Assembly (NCBI RefSeq): GCF_014648255.1
Contig: NZ_BMQT01000002.1
Coordinates: 496,001-560,000, forward strand
DNA from: Nocardioides albus
GTDB lineage: Bacteria > Actinomycetota > Actinomycetes > Propionibacteriales > Nocardioidaceae
Direction: 5' to 3'
DNA length: 64,000 bases
Positions 63,875-64,000 of the stretch are shown here, one piece after another. Made by a program: the position numbers and the translations under genes. The stretch's first letter is position 1. The number at the start of each line of letters is the position of its first letter. The notes under the pieces are model-generated. The model was not told the DNA's origin. It saw only the letters and a list, made by a program, of their open reading frames with translations, and did no database searches.

Positions 63875-63889
63875 TTGACATCGACTTCA
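63875..63889. promoter_or_regulatory. TTGA-N8-TCA site 6 (before partial gene at window end)
   Basis: TTGA-CATCGACT-TCA, about 30 nt before the ATG at 63922, followed by GATTAATCTG, itself a small palindrome. The sixth matching site in the island. Confidence 0.55.
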
Positions 63890-63921
63890 GATTAATCTGT
63901 GAGTGGAAGACGAGGGATCGG

Positions 63922-64000
63922 ATGACGACGACCGTGCCGCCGCATGTGAGCAAGATCGAGGACTACCTAGCACGGCTGCGTGACCTCCGCTCGGAGATCT
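63922..64000 (+). CDS. 5' end of an unidentified gene, cut by window edge
   Basis: ATG 63922 opens a frame of 26 codons to the window end (MTTTVPPHVSKIEDYLARLR and onward). A GAGGGATCGG box lies before it. The family cannot be named from so few residues. Its promoter has the island's shared site, so the gene belongs to the same system. Confidence 0.55.
   Translation, partial: MTTTVPPHVSKIEDYLARLRDLRSEI

Overview
The window is 64 kb of very GC-rich bacterial chromosome with many GTG/TTG starts, 4-nt start/stop overlaps, WXG100-like proteins, a sortase, Lrp/TetR/PucR/MmyB regulators and an AlkB-rubredoxin fusion. This is typical of an actinomycete; I infer a Nocardioides-like member of the Nocardioidaceae from general gene style, not from a marker gene. 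I saw no rRNA, tRNA, CRISPR array or intact insertion sequence.

Layout. 1-5.4 kb: alkane hydroxylase operon (AlkB-rubredoxin fusion, 3Fe-4S ferredoxin, ferredoxin reductase running off the left edge), a PucR-type regulator and a frameshifted MFS transporter. 5.4-14.2 kb: Uma2-type nuclease-like protein, an ABC-F ATPase with a candidate attenuator leader, a two-gene molybdenum hydroxylase (IorB/IorA-like) with a TetR gene, and a drug-exporter operon (DHA2 MFS, small membrane protein, GNAT) behind a strong palindromic operator. 14-22 kb: zwf coupled to a membrane protein, an acyltransferase-3 protein, and a six-gene WXG100/type VII-like cluster without secretion machinery. 22-31.6 kb: Cof-like phosphatase, lipobox-bearing sortase, a second ABC-F gene with its own candidate uORF leader, a TetR/hydrolase pair with overlapping operator and promoters, chorismate mutase, dodecin, and an Lrp regulator divergent from a trans-sulfuration-type PLP enzyme. 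31.6-41.4 kb: 5'-3' exonuclease, CPA1 antiporter, FAD-Rieske oxidoreductase, frameshifted FUSC exporter, TauE/SafE permease, VWA protein and PQQ-like lipoprotein.

41.5-46.3 kb is a TetR-controlled fatty/organic acid operon: thiolase, FabG-like reductase, MaoC hydratase, acyl-CoA ligase, with a perfect operator (ACTAAGCA-AC-TGCTTAGT). After a decayed MmyB-type regulator comes a second, larger catabolic island (47.4-64 kb): two MFS permeases, two MDR reductases, hotdog thioesterase, three oxidoreductase/ligase/hydratase genes that duplicate the first operon's SDR, MaoC and ligase, an adjacent HAD + APH-type kinase pair resembling the N-terminal domains of ACAD10, an ABM-domain protein, a single-chain biotin-dependent acyl-CoA carboxylase and a TetR regulator.

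The most notable observation is that six intergenic regions in this island each carry the same imperfect palindrome TTGA-N8-TCA (at 47460, 49162, 55371, 59251, 62596 and 63875), in front of every apparent transcription unit including the TetR gene and a gene that runs off the right edge. I infer one regulon for uptake, CoA activation, gamma-hydroxyl phosphorylation and carboxylation of an unknown carboxylic acid (possibly a 4-hydroxy/4-keto acid or branched/terpenoid acid).
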